Shown in pieces: positions 55,033 through 63,893 of a stretch of DNA of 64,000 nt. The DNA is from a bacterium. GTDB taxonomy: Bacteria > Oederibacteriota > JAAXVQ01 > JAUVAV01. Every line of letters starts with the position of its first letter. Position 1 is the first letter of the stretch. Under the pieces are notes generated by a model. That model did no database searches. It had not been told where the DNA came from and saw only the letters and a list, made by a program, of their open reading frames with translations. The stretch covers positions 1 to 64,000 of the forward strand of contig JAIORK010000032.1 in the NCBI GenBank assembly GCA_021108215.1. The letters run 5' to 3'. The position numbers and the translations under genes are program-made.

Positions 55033-55072
55033 AAGGATATCATGGTCAGAGTGATATTGGATTTGTTGGCGT
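55033..55072 (+). repeat. 40-bp direct repeat, left copy
   Basis: Identical over 40 bases to 56979-57018. It contains ATG with AAAGGAT upstream and reads MVRVILDLLA then TAG. It lies left of the WYL and RAYT genes. Confidence 0.85.
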
Positions 55073-55257
55073 AGGGGAACCCCTCGTGGGTGACCAAGGA
55101 TCAATCATATTTGGCAATACATCCGCACCAACCCTCTCTATAAATTCCTTGACCATCTTATCCTCCAATCGCATAATTGAACCTGCAACACTGGCTTGTA
55201 ATTCTCCCGTCTTGTACGTCTAAAAATTACAATAAAATTGCTGTCTCCGGAGGCCGG

Positions 55258-56220
55258 ATGGATCACTTCGAACGCATTTTTAAAATGCACCGTCTATTGA
55301 AGCAATCCCGTTATCCTATTTCCCGAAAACAATTTGAAGAAAAATTAAAATGTACCCGCGCAACGGTTAAGCGGATCATGAATGAATTGAAAATACATCT
55401 GGGTGCACCCCTTGAATACGATTCCCGACAAAACGGCTATTACTATGCGCAAGATGAGACCTGCCTTTATGAACTACCCGGACTCTGGTTCAATGCCACT
55501 GAATTGCATGCCCTCCTGAGTGTCCAGCATCTGCTTAAAGAAGTACAACCCGGAATGCTCGAATCACAGATCGCCCCTTTTCAAAAACGTATCCAGGAAA
55601 TTCTTAAATCAAAATATATGGGAAAAGCCGATATCACCCGGAATGTACGCATCCTGGGTATGGGAGTACGGTCGATCCATCAGGAAAATTTTCAGGCAGT
55701 TGCCGGTGCTTTGGCCGCACAGCAGCAGATAAATATTACCTATCACAGCCGCTCAAAAAATCAGAAAACAGAAAGAAAAATTTCTCCCCAGCGGTTGATC
55801 CATTACCGGGACAACTGGTATCTCGATGCCTGGGACCATCAGAAATCCGCATTGCGCAGCTTTGCCATAGACCGGATTCAAAAGACAAGTACATTAAAAC
55901 AAAAGGCCAAGACCATCCCGGACAGAAGTTTGGATGAACAATTCACCACCGCCTATGGCATTTTTTCCGGCAAACCCAAGTATACCGCCCAATTGCGCTT
56001 CACACCGGAGTGCAGCCGCTGGGTGGCCGAAGAAATCTGGCATCCGCAGCAAAAGGGAGCATTCAAAGACGGTTATTACATTCTCCAAATTCCCTATGCC
56101 GATACCCGCGAGCTGGTCATGGATATATTGAAATACGGCCCCAAAGTTGAAGTGCTGGAGCCGGAAGGTTTGCGTAAAGAGATAAAACAGCTGTTACAGA
56201 AAACACTAAAGAAATATTGA
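55258..56220 (+). CDS. WYL-domain transcriptional regulator
   Basis: A 320-aa protein: N-terminal HTH (residues ~1-60; YPISRKQFEEKLKCTRATVKRIMNEL) and a WYL domain (~residues 140-220; YRDNWYLDAWDHQKSALRSFAIDRI) with a C-terminal extension. WYL regulators are often linked with CRISPR-Cas loci, and a type I-E operon follows ~1.3 kb downstream. GGAGG precedes ATG 55258; the frame from 55177 is longer but without a site. Confidence 0.85.
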   Translation: MDHFERIFKMHRLLKQSRYPISRKQFEEKLKCTRATVKRIMNELKIHLGAPLEYDSRQNGYYYAQDETCLYELPGLWFNATELHALLSVQHLLKEVQPGMLESQIAPFQKRIQEILKSKYMGKADITRNVRILGMGVRSIHQENFQAVAGALAAQQQINITYHSRSKNQKTERKISPQRLIHYRDNWYLDAWDHQKSALRSFAIDRIQKTSTLKQKAKTIPDRSLDEQFTTAYGIFSGKPKYTAQLRFTPECSRWVAEEIWHPQQKGAFKDGYYILQIPYADTRELVMDILKYGPKVEVLEPEGLRKEIKQLLQKTLKKY

Positions 56221-56238
56221 TAGTGTTGCAATAACCAA

Positions 56239-56280
56239 CCTCCTTTTTTGGTCTAAAGAAAAAGACCATTCCAAAGGAGG
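56239..56280 (+). promoter_or_regulatory. Hairpin sequestering the RAYT ribosome-binding site
   Basis: CCTCCTTT (56239-56246) pairs with AAAGGAGG (56273-56280), and TGGTCT (56249-56254) with AGACCA (56263-56268). The GGAGG of the transposase site is thus inside the stem, 5 bp before ATG 56286. A similar RBS occlusion is known for IS200-type tnpA. Confidence 0.65.
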
Positions 56281-56558
56281 GATAAATGGAGAAAAGGAAA
56301 AATCATCATCGGCAATCAATACGATTGCAAGGATATGATTATTCACAAGCAGGGGCATATTTCATCACCATTGATATAAATGATCGATTGTGTTTATTGG
56401 GTGAAATCAACAACGGAATCATGATAGAAAATCATGCAGGTCGGATGGTGGGAAAATGGTGGAATAAATTGCCGGAAAGATATGGTGATGTGACAATTGA
56501 TGAATCTGTAGTTATGCCGAACCATTTTCACGGTATCCTGATCATTAAATCCGCCGCC

Positions 56559-56585
56559 GTAGGGGCGATTCCGTGTAATCGCCCC
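56559..56585. repeat. REP-like hairpin inside the RAYT gene
   Basis: GTAGGGGCGATT ccgtgt AATCGCCCC, a 9-bp stem; a partial second copy (ATGGTTCCGTGTAATCGCCC) follows to 56605. It matches the hairpin at 56912-56938 with one loop difference. Confidence 0.75.
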
Positions 56586-56676
56586 ATGGTTCCGTGTAAT
56601 CGCCCGGTAAAAAAATCAAACACAATGCTGCGGGTTAAACACGCAACCGGGAATGAAAACAATGAACATAAAAGCG

Positions 56677-56700
56677 GGGGCGAAAACATGGTTTCGCCCC
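56677..56700. repeat. REP-like hairpin, inverted orientation
   Basis: GGGGCGAAA (56677-56685) pairs with TTTCGCCCC (56692-56700), followed by TAC, so the GTAGGGGCG end faces the other way from the copy at 56559. It lies within the RAYT frame. Confidence 0.7.
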
Positions 56701-56911
56701 TACGGGGGTTGGGCCGATATGTGTCGTGGTTTAAACGGATGACCACCAATGAATACATACATGGTGTCCATCAAAATGGATGGTCGCATTTTTACAATAA
56801 ATTATGGCAAAGGAATTGCCATGATCGTATTATCCGGAATGATATGGAATTGCACCGCATCCGGGAATATATTCGAAATAATCCGGTGCAATGGGGGATC
56901 AACAAATCACC

Positions 56912-56938
56912 GTAGGGGCGATTCCGCGTAATCGCCCC
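56912..56938. repeat. REP-like hairpin downstream of RAYT
   Basis: GTAGGGGCGATT ccgcgt AATCGCCCC, with the stem 56915-56923 / 56930-56938. The TAG stop of the transposase is formed by its first bases. Followed by ATGGTTT as in the internal copy. Confidence 0.75.
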
Positions 56939-56951
56939 ATGGTTTCAAAAA

Positions 56952-57020
56952 ATGATCGCAGCCGGCCGACCGCAGGATAAGGATATCATGGTCAGAGTGA
57001 TATTGGATTTGTTGGCGTGA
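56952..57020 (+). pseudogene. Possible 3' remnant of a lost gene
   Basis: An in-frame stretch from ATG 56952 reads MIAAGRPQDKDIM then VRVILDLLA and stops at TGA. The second half is the 40-bp direct repeat (56979-57018). It looks like a cut-off end of a protein gene; the parent family is not identified. Right copy of the 40-bp repeat. Confidence 0.4.
56979..57018 (+). repeat. 40-bp direct repeat, right copy
   Basis: Exact match to 55033-55072, about 1.95 kb apart. The two copies bracket the WYL gene and the RAYT element. Confidence 0.85.
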
Positions 57021-57024
57021 TATA

Positions 57025-57064
57025 AAAAAATCACCCACTGACTCATCAAACGAGCCAGGGGGTG
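57025..57064 (-). terminator. Minus-strand terminator-like hairpin
   Basis: CACCCACTGACTC (57032-57044) pairs with the CAGGGGGTG side at 57056-57064 with two mismatches; the A-run 57023-57030 gives the T-run on the minus strand. No minus-strand gene that needs it is recognised. Confidence 0.35.
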
Positions 57065-57174
57065 TGGTAGAACTGGGGATAGAAACAAAATTAGAGAATA
57101 CCCAATTTATCCTGGAATTCCTGGAAATTTGATAGAAGGAGATAGAAAAACAATTTGAAAGGAACTTGTAAATA

Positions 57175-57474
57175 ATGGCTTCAGAAAATATTGATGATTT
57201 GGTTAACTACTGCAAAGAAAAGGGCCGTGTTTGTCCTGTACCCATGAAATGGAAAGAAGTATGGGAGTTATTGCCCAACAAAAATCGAAAAGGCAGTAGT
57301 TGGGAGCCTTCATTACCATTGATTTTGGCTGCTTGGTATGACACACCGGCAATATTAAAAATGATACGCTTAAAAGAGCATATTAACTGGGCGGAACAAC
57401 ACGGCGTACTTGATGAAATATCTTTTTTTCTAAGAAATCTTTCCGAATCAGATTGGTTTCATATCGGAGATTGA
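57175..57474 (+). CDS. Small conserved-looking protein upstream of cas3
   Basis: A 99-aa soluble protein with KGRVCPVPMKWKEVWELLPN, WEPSLPLILAAWYDTPAILKM and LKEHINWAEQHGVLDEI. I do not recognise a named family. It is the first gene of the CRISPR region, 58 bp before cas3, and may be part of the cas transcript; its role is unknown. Confidence 0.55.
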   Translation: MASENIDDLVNYCKEKGRVCPVPMKWKEVWELLPNKNRKGSSWEPSLPLILAAWYDTPAILKMIRLKEHINWAEQHGVLDEISFFLRNLSESDWFHIGD

Positions 57475-57532
57475 CCTGACTGGATAGTTTGATAGAAATA
57501 GTTTGTATTTTAAAAAAAAGGAGTAGTTCTAA

Positions 57533-60094
57533 ATGTTCAAACCTAGGAATGAAAATTCTGAAAAAAAGAATATACGGGTTATTCCGATACAAGAATGTTT
57601 GGCAAAAACTATCCGTGATGAACCAGTAAATAGGGCAGGCGTAAGTGTAGCTATTCATTGCCGTATAGTTGGGTATGTAGCAAAAGAACTAATAAGGCGT
57701 ATGCCCAAATGGCTTCGGGAACGTTATTATCCTGAAGGTAGTGAATTGATTGCCGCTGTTCATGATATTGGCAAGATCAGTCCGACGTTCCAGGAGAGAA
57801 TACATCGTGATTTAGGACAAATTCTGAACATCACAAATCCGGATTTGGACAAGGTTATTGGGTATCATTTTACTGTCAGCCAGGCAGCAGCAGATGGGTG
57901 CCCAAAATATATTCCTGAGATATTGGGGAGGCATCATGGAAGAAGTCCTTCGAGTATTCAATCTGCTGATGCAGAAATTTATGGTGGTCATGAGTGGCAA
58001 AAAAAGCGCATGGATTTAATGAATGATTTGAAAAAAGAGATGAATACAGACTGGCCGGCAATCACTTCATCCATTCAAGCTGATGCAATTGCAGGTTTGA
58101 CTACTGTTGCGGACTGGATTGGTTCTGGTTCTTTGTTTGATACTGTTGATGAGAAATCCTGGAAAAGTAAAATTGATGAGGCCTTGGATCGGGCAGGATT
58201 TGTGACACCGCAACTATGTGTGGGATTAAATTTTAAGGATGTTTTTGGTTTTTCACCTTATCCGTTGCAGATGTGTTTTATTGAGTCCATAAAAAAACAA
58301 GGTGCCTATGTTTTGGAAGCGCCGATGGGCGCGGGGAAAACAGAAGCTGCACTTTATGCAGCCTATAAAATGCTGGAAAAAGGAGATGCTACAGGAATAT
58401 ATTTTGCTCTTCCTACGCAACTGACCTCTGATAAGGTTTATGAACGTGTGAATTTATTTCTTGCCGGTGATCCAAAGAAAAATCTTCAGGGGATTTTAGA
58501 AGCGTCTGATCCATGGCGATCAGCTTTGCTATTGCATGGTTCTGCATGGTTGCGCGAGACAGAGCTTGGCGAAGAAGGCAATCCCGGCAAATCATGGTTT
58601 AGCAGCGGCAAGCGTGGGCTTCTCGCTCCTTTTGCCGTGGGAACCATTGATCAGGCTCTCATGGCTGTTATGAATGTCAGGCATGGATTTGTGCGGACTT
58701 TTGGATTAGCGGGTAAGGTTGTTATTCTGGATGAAGTACACAGCTATGACAGCTATACTGGGACTATCCTTAAAGAACTGGTGACAGCCCTTCGTGAATT
58801 GCACTGCACAGTCATTATTTTAAGCGCCACTCTGACTGATAATCAACGGCGTTCCATACTTGGCGCAGCTAAACCTAAAACCAGCTCAGCCAAACTATCG
58901 GCTTATCCCCTTATTTCCCAGTATCCAATAGGAGGGAAATTGAAGGAACTGGAAACGGAAAAAAATGAAGAATTTGAAGTGAATATTCATATCTGTTCAG
59001 ATGACAATAAAGCTATTGATGAAGCCCTCAAACGGGCAGAAAGAGGAGAGCAGATCCTTTGGATTGAAAACACCGTAGATGATGCACAAAGACGTTATCG
59101 TGAACTAGCTGCCATGGAAATGAATTTGGAATGTGGACTTTTGCATTCACGGTTCATTAAAGTAGATCGAAGAAAAAATGAAGACAAATGGGTGGGGCTG
59201 TTTGGAACATCAGGCCGAGAAAAGCGCAGGGAAAAGGGCCGGATTTTAATAGGAACCCAGGTTTTGGAGCAGTCACTGGATATTGATGCGGACTTTCTGG
59301 TGTCACGGCTTTGTCCCACGGATATGTTATTTCAGCGTTTGGGGCGTTTGTGGCGCCATCGTGATAATGATTCTGTACGGCCGGATGAAGCTCAATGTGA
59401 GGCATGGATATTGGCACCGGAAATGAATCAGGCAATTTTGGATATAAAGCACTTTGGAAAGTACGCAAAAGTCTATAGTCCTTATGTTTTGTGCAGGACA
59501 CTGGAAGTTTGGCAGAGTATTTCATCAATAAAACTGCCAGGTGACATCAGACCATTGCTGGAGGCAACCTATAAAGAACGATCAGAAAAAGGGAGGATGG
59601 CAACATACAAGCAGGAAATGATAAAGCAAAAGGAGAAGCTTACTGCATTTGCATTAACCGGTATCAGCCGGGGAGGCCAAACTCTGCCTGAAAGCAAAGC
59701 AAGCACAAGGTATTCGGAGATTGAGTCCATTGAAGTTTTGCTGATAAAAAAAATCATTTATGAACCGGACGGGATAATGTTACATCTCCTGGATGATACA
59801 AAAATGTACCTGCCAAAAAAAGCAGAGCCTTCAAAGCGTCGCAAACGGGCTGCAACATTACTGAATAATACGGTCTCAGTGCCGGAGTATCTTGCACCTA
59901 CAACATATACAAAGCAACTGGCGTTCTTAAAAGAGTACGTTTATTTGGGTAATCATGAAGAAAGTCCATTCCGTGCATCTATAGTATCTGATTCCGATGA
60001 ATTGCAGGGATTAGGCCAGACAGAAGTATCAGAAAAATACCATCTTGAATATGATGCTTGTTTAGGTTATAGAGCCGAAAAGAAAGGGAGGTAA
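57533..60094 (+). CDS. cas3: CRISPR-associated helicase/nuclease Cas3 (type I-E)
   Basis: An 853-aa protein combining an HD nuclease and a superfamily-2 helicase. HD motif HDIGK at residues 77-81; Walker A in APMGAGKTEAAL (~residues 263-271); DEVH at 400-403; SATLTDNQRR as motif III, and QVLEQSLDIDAD near the end of the helicase core. Cas3 is recruited by Cascade and degrades target DNA. GGAG precedes ATG 57533. cse1 follows 8 bp later. Confidence 0.95.
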   Translation: MFKPRNENSEKKNIRVIPIQECLAKTIRDEPVNRAGVSVAIHCRIVGYVAKELIRRMPKWLRERYYPEGSELIAAVHDIGKISPTFQERIHRDLGQILNITNPDLDKVIGYHFTVSQAAADGCPKYIPEILGRHHGRSPSSIQSADAEIYGGHEWQKKRMDLMNDLKKEMNTDWPAITSSIQADAIAGLTTVADWIGSGSLFDTVDEKSWKSKIDEALDRAGFVTPQLCVGLNFKDVFGFSPYPLQMCFIESIKKQGAYVLEAPMGAGKTEAALYAAYKMLEKGDATGIYFALPTQLTSDKVYERVNLFLAGDPKKNLQGILEASDPWRSALLLHGSAWLRETELGEEGNPGKSWFSSGKRGLLAPFAVGTIDQALMAVMNVRHGFVRTFGLAGKVVILDEVHSYDSYTGTILKELVTALRELHCTVIILSATLTDNQRRSILGAAKPKTSSAKLSAYPLISQYPIGGKLKELETEKNEEFEVNIHICSDDNKAIDEALKRAERGEQILWIENTVDDAQRRYRELAAMEMNLECGLLHSRFIKVDRRKNEDKWVGLFGTSGREKRREKGRILIGTQVLEQSLDIDADFLVSRLCPTDMLFQRLGRLWRHRDNDSVRPDEAQCEAWILAPEMNQAILDIKHFGKYAKVYSPYVLCRTLEVWQSISSIKLPGDIRPLLEATYKERSEKGRMATYKQEMIKQKEKLTAFALTGISRGGQTLPESKASTRYSEIESIEVLLIKKIIYEPDGIMLHLLDDTKMYLPKKAEPSKRRKRAATLLNNTVSVPEYLAPTTYTKQLAFLKEYVYLGNHEESPFRASIVSDSDELQGLGQTEVSEKYHLEYDACLGYRAEKKGR

Positions 60095-60102
60095 GGAAGA
60101 GT

Positions 60103-61584
60103 ATGATTAAAAACAGTTTTAATTTGGTCAGTCAGCCATGGATACCTGTGGCAGGTAAGGGCTTGGTGAGTCTGACGGATATTTTTACTGATTCAAAAAT
60201 CACTGCCCTGGGTGGTAATCCTATTCAGAAGATAGCAATGACCAAATTGCTATTGGCAATTGTTCAGGCAGCGTGGACACCCAAAGATGACAAAGATTGG
60301 AAGAAAAATGGTTTGTCGGGTATGGCAAAAAAAGCAATGAATTACTTAACAAAAAATAAAGGTCTGTTTTGGCTGTATGGTAAAGAACCGTTTCTTCAAA
60401 TGTCGGGTATAAAAAAAGCAGCACTTCAGACTTACGGCGCAGTTCAGATTGATGTGGCAAGCGGGAATACGACTGTACTAATTCAAAGTCAGGTTGAACA
60501 GCAATTGACGGATGCAGATAAAGCTTTACTGTTGGTTCAGCAAATGGGATTTTCTCTGGGTGGAAAAAAGACGGATAATAGTATAGTTCTTTCACCAAAC
60601 TATGCCGGGAAATCCAACGCTAAAGATAAACCATCTACGGGTAAACCTGGTCCATCTTTAGGTTTTTTAGGTTATTTACATAGTTTTTTGTTAGGCACAT
60701 CATTACAGGAAACATTGTGGATGAATATTTTTACAGAAGAGGATATGCAGGATTTGAAATATTTTTCAGAAGGAATAGGCGTTGCGCCATGGGAAAAAAT
60801 GCCCAGAGGGGAAGACTGCCGAATAGCCCGGGCATTAAAAAAATCTTACATGGGACGTTTGGTGCCCTTGTCTCGTTTTGTATTTTTAGCAGATAAGGGA
60901 TTGCATTATTCCGAAGGTATTGCTCATCCAGGTCATTTGGAAAGTATAGTTGATCCTACTGTGGCCATAGACAGATTACGAGCTAAACCAAAAGTCATTT
61001 GGGTTGATCCTGAAAGGCGGCCATGGAGGCAATTGACGGCATTGTTGTCTTTTTTTGAAAACGATAGAGGTTTTGAATGCTTGCAATTGCGAATAGCAAT
61101 ATCACGAATTGATAATAAAAAATGTCAGCCATTCAGTATTTGGTCTGGGGGAATAAAAGTTAAAAGTACTGCGGGGGAACAAGATGTAAAAGGGATGAAT
61201 GATTTTGTGGAGTCGGAAATTATTCTGAATTCGGAGGTGATGGGTGAAGAATTGTTTGTATGGCTCAAACTGGAAATGGAAGGGTTAGACAAACTTTCTA
61301 AATCTGCATATGGTTCTGTTATGGGTTTTTTTAAAGAACAAAAAACGGAAGGGAAAGATCAGGGGGCACAGGCTGCAAACCTTTTCTGGCAGCTTTGTGA
61401 GCACAAGTTTCAGGAATTGGTGAACGCGTGTAATGAAACCAGTGGGAAGGAAAGGAAAAAATTACGTAGTATTTTTGCGGGATTTGTAAACAAAGCATAC
61501 AACACTTATTGTCCTAAAGACACAGCTCGTCAAATAAATGCCTGGGCAGCTAATCGACCCAATTTGGGCGAATATTTATCTTGA
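60103..61584 (+). CDS. cse1: Type I-E Cascade large subunit Cse1 (CasA, Cas8e)
   Basis: A 493-aa protein that starts with FNLVSQPWIPV, the classic opening of Cse1, and continues with GNPIQKIAMTKLLLAIVQAAW, GLFWLYGKEPFLQM and LGTSLQETLWMNIFT. In the E. coli complex it recognises the PAM and recruits Cas3. It lies between cas3 and cse2. Confidence 0.93.
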   Translation: MIKNSFNLVSQPWIPVAGKGLVSLTDIFTDSKITALGGNPIQKIAMTKLLLAIVQAAWTPKDDKDWKKNGLSGMAKKAMNYLTKNKGLFWLYGKEPFLQMSGIKKAALQTYGAVQIDVASGNTTVLIQSQVEQQLTDADKALLLVQQMGFSLGGKKTDNSIVLSPNYAGKSNAKDKPSTGKPGPSLGFLGYLHSFLLGTSLQETLWMNIFTEEDMQDLKYFSEGIGVAPWEKMPRGEDCRIARALKKSYMGRLVPLSRFVFLADKGLHYSEGIAHPGHLESIVDPTVAIDRLRAKPKVIWVDPERRPWRQLTALLSFFENDRGFECLQLRIAISRIDNKKCQPFSIWSGGIKVKSTAGEQDVKGMNDFVESEIILNSEVMGEELFVWLKLEMEGLDKLSKSAYGSVMGFFKEQKTEGKDQGAQAANLFWQLCEHKFQELVNACNETSGKERKKLRSIFAGFVNKAYNTYCPKDTARQINAWAANRPNLGEYLS

Positions 61585-61599
61585 GCCGAAGGAGGAATT

Positions 61600-62115
61600 A
61601 TGGAAACCAAGACCAAAAAGAAAAGCCGTGAACAGTCTTTTGTAGAATTTGTTTTGAGCCGTATGAAAAAGGATACAAGCTTTGGTGCAGTGCTGCGTCG
61701 GGCTGACAACCCGGCCACAGAATCGCAAGCATGGGAGCACTTGATACCATGGTGTGATATTGAAAAGGATTGGCAGCGTTTGCCATTTGCCACGGTAGCT
61801 GCAGCTATGGCTCGTGCCAAACCGGAAAAAGATGGAAGCCTTGGAATCGGTAAGGCCATCGCCGTCTGCTATAAAGATGGGTATAAAGATGAACAGGCTC
61901 AAGCCAAATTGCGGCGTTTGCTGGCATGTGATGCAGTGGAAGAAGTATGCGCTATTTTAAGGCCCTTGCTCAGATTGTGTGCATCTCGCGGAGCACAGTT
62001 GAGCTATGCACAGTTATTGAATGAGCTTATTTATTTTGGAGAAAAAACGCGGATAAAGTGGGCGGTAGATTTTTATCCAAGGAGGGCCAATGATAGCTTC
62101 AATGCTAAACCTTAG
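61600..62115 (+). CDS. cse2: Type I-E Cascade small subunit Cse2 (CasB)
   Basis: A 171-aa basic helical protein, 15 bp after cse1, with SREQSFVEFVLSRMKKDTSFGAVLRRADNP and AWEHLIPWCDIEKD typical of Cse2. It stabilises the R-loop as a dimer in Cascade. Its end overlaps cas6e by 26 bp. Confidence 0.88.
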   Translation: METKTKKKSREQSFVEFVLSRMKKDTSFGAVLRRADNPATESQAWEHLIPWCDIEKDWQRLPFATVAAAMARAKPEKDGSLGIGKAIAVCYKDGYKDEQAQAKLRRLLACDAVEEVCAILRPLLRLCASRGAQLSYAQLLNELIYFGEKTRIKWAVDFYPRRANDSFNAKP

Positions 62116-62695
62116 TCGTAAGGATTGTAAAGATTGGCAACTTAAAGATGGATACAGCATGCATCGGATTGTTTATTCATTATTTCCCAAGCAGGAAAAC
62201 GAAACCAGAGAGTTTTTGTTTGCTGATAAAGGTATTGCAGGGCAGTGCCATCGAATATTAATTCTATCCAAACGCCTACCGGAAAAACCTGATTTTGGAG
62301 AAATAACATCAAAAGAAATTTCTGAATCTATTTTAAGCCATGATCACTATGGCTTTGAAATCACGCTTAATCCTGCGACTAGGAACGGTCAGTCCCGAAA
62401 ACTTATACCGGTACGCGGCAAAGATAATCTTTGCGAGTGGTTTATTAAAAAGTCGCTAACTACGGGATTTGAAATTGATCCCAACAGTTTGTGCGTGGGT
62501 CAAACTCAGGTACAGCAATTTGACAAAATAAAGGAGGGGACTAAATTTTTACATACACACGGATCAGCAACGTTTACAGGAAAGCTAAAAGTGACCAGCA
62601 GAGAACTTTTTAAAAAAAGTTTTGAGCAAGGTATAGGACGAGCCAGGGGCTTTGGGTTTGGCTTGCTTCAAATTGTGCCAATGAAAAGTAATTAA
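62090..62695 (+). CDS. cas6e: Type I-E crRNA endonuclease Cas6e (Cse3, CasE)
   Basis: A 201-aa RAMP endonuclease that cuts pre-crRNA. The conserved catalytic His is His25 (SMHRIVYSLF). The glycine-rich loop GIGRARGFGFGLLQIVP is at the C-terminus. GGAGGG precedes ATG 62090, which lies inside cse2. In E. coli the order is cas7-cas5-cas6e; here it lies before cas7e. Confidence 0.9.
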   Translation: MIASMLNLSRKDCKDWQLKDGYSMHRIVYSLFPKQENETREFLFADKGIAGQCHRILILSKRLPEKPDFGEITSKEISESILSHDHYGFEITLNPATRNGQSRKLIPVRGKDNLCEWFIKKSLTTGFEIDPNSLCVGQTQVQQFDKIKEGTKFLHTHGSATFTGKLKVTSRELFKKSFEQGIGRARGFGFGLLQIVPMKSN

Positions 62696-62723
62696 AATAT
62701 TACTTAAAAAACAGGAGGCTAAC

Positions 62724-63893
62724 ATGAAAAAGAATCAAACAAAGAATCCTTATCAGAGCATGCACATAGAGTATCACATTATTCAGTCATTTCCGGTTAC
62801 TTGTCTGAATCGGGATGATGTAGGTGCTCCAAAAACCGCTATGATCGGTGGTACGACTCGTGCCAGAGTCAGCAGTCAGTGCTGGAAACGTCAAGTGCGA
62901 CTTACACTTCGTGATCTGGGTATTGAATTGGGAAGCAGAACAAAATTAATCGCTGAGCTGATTGCTACAGCATGCAAGGAAAAAGGAGCTACTCCAGACC
63001 AGGCAAAAGCTTGTGGTGAAAAGGTGGAGCATATATTTATTAAAAAGAAAGAAGATAATAAAACAGCTAACTCTGGAAAAACAAAGAAGAATGATGAAGA
63101 TGAGAATGGTGAATCAGGAAATGACGACAAAACAGATACTCTTCTTTTTATAAGTCCGGCAGAAGTAAAACTCTTGGCTGAAGAATTCAAACAAGTCCAA
63201 TTCAAACCTGATGCGTTATTCAAACAAAAAGATGCAAAAAAACAAGCTAAAGAATTAGCAGATCTTATCGGTAAAACAGATGAACAAATCAATGCATTGG
63301 ATATAGCGCTTTTTGGCCGCATGGTGGCGCAAGCAGCAACACTGAATGTCGAGGCGGCATCATCCTTTGCTCATGCCATATCAACCCATAAAGTGACCAA
63401 TGAAGTTGAGTTTTTTACAGCCCTCGATGATGAGTCTAAGGAGCAGGGCTCTGCCCATATGGGGAGCTTAGAATTTAATTCTGCAACCTATTATCGGTAT
63501 ATCAGTCTGGATATTGGGCAGTTGTGGCAGACACTTGCCGGTCAAAATATTCCGGAATCCGTGGAGGTTTTTACCAAGGCGCTTTATATGGCAGTACCCA
63601 ACGCCCGTCAGACCTCGCAGTCCGGAGCGTCCCCTTGGGAGTTTGCCCGGATATTTGTACGCCGGGGACAGCGTTTGCAGGCACCATTTGAAACAGGCGT
63701 GAAAGCTCAAAATGGAGGATTTCTGGAACAAAGCATTAATGAGTTGTGCCAATATCTGGATAAAAAAGAAAAGCTAGCAGGTTCGCTTTTTGGGAAAATT
63801 AAGAAAGTTGATTTTGGGAAAGATGAAGCCTTTAACATAGACAAATTGATTGGAGAGATTAAATTCGGAATTGCGGAAGGCCGCGCGAAATGA
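62724..63893 (+). CDS. cas7e: Type I-E Cascade backbone protein Cas7e (Cse4, CasC)
   Basis: A 389-aa backbone protein: HIEYHIIQSFPVTCLNRDDVGAPKTA, RARVSSQCWKRQVR typical of the family. An acidic/basic insert (residues ~107-140, KKKEDNKTANSGKTKKNDED) is lineage-specific. GGAGG precedes ATG 62724. Cas5e starts within its stop. Confidence 0.92.
   Translation: MKKNQTKNPYQSMHIEYHIIQSFPVTCLNRDDVGAPKTAMIGGTTRARVSSQCWKRQVRLTLRDLGIELGSRTKLIAELIATACKEKGATPDQAKACGEKVEHIFIKKKEDNKTANSGKTKKNDEDENGESGNDDKTDTLLFISPAEVKLLAEEFKQVQFKPDALFKQKDAKKQAKELADLIGKTDEQINALDIALFGRMVAQAATLNVEAASSFAHAISTHKVTNEVEFFTALDDESKEQGSAHMGSLEFNSATYYRYISLDIGQLWQTLAGQNIPESVEVFTKALYMAVPNARQTSQSGASPWEFARIFVRRGQRLQAPFETGVKAQNGGFLEQSINELCQYLDKKEKLAGSLFGKIKKVDFGKDEAFNIDKLIGEIKFGIAEGRAK

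Larger units (their letters stand above)
56286..56915 (+). mobile_element. REP-associated tyrosine transposase (RAYT)
   Basis: A 209-aa Y1-type single-strand transposase: N-terminal RLQGYDYSQAGAYFITI, the HUH motif in VMPNHFHGIL (metal-binding His residues) and YIRNNPVQW at the C-terminus, where the catalytic Tyr of REYIRNNP resides. Its middle (~residues 90-140) includes REP-like hairpins that are part of the coding frame, and its stop codon TAG belongs to a REP hairpin at 56912-56938. RAYTs mobilise REP sequences. Confidence 0.85.

Noticed and set aside
57025-57174. CRISPR array before cas3
   Set aside because: No series of equal-length repeats with spacers is present; only single hairpins and a long repeat pair.
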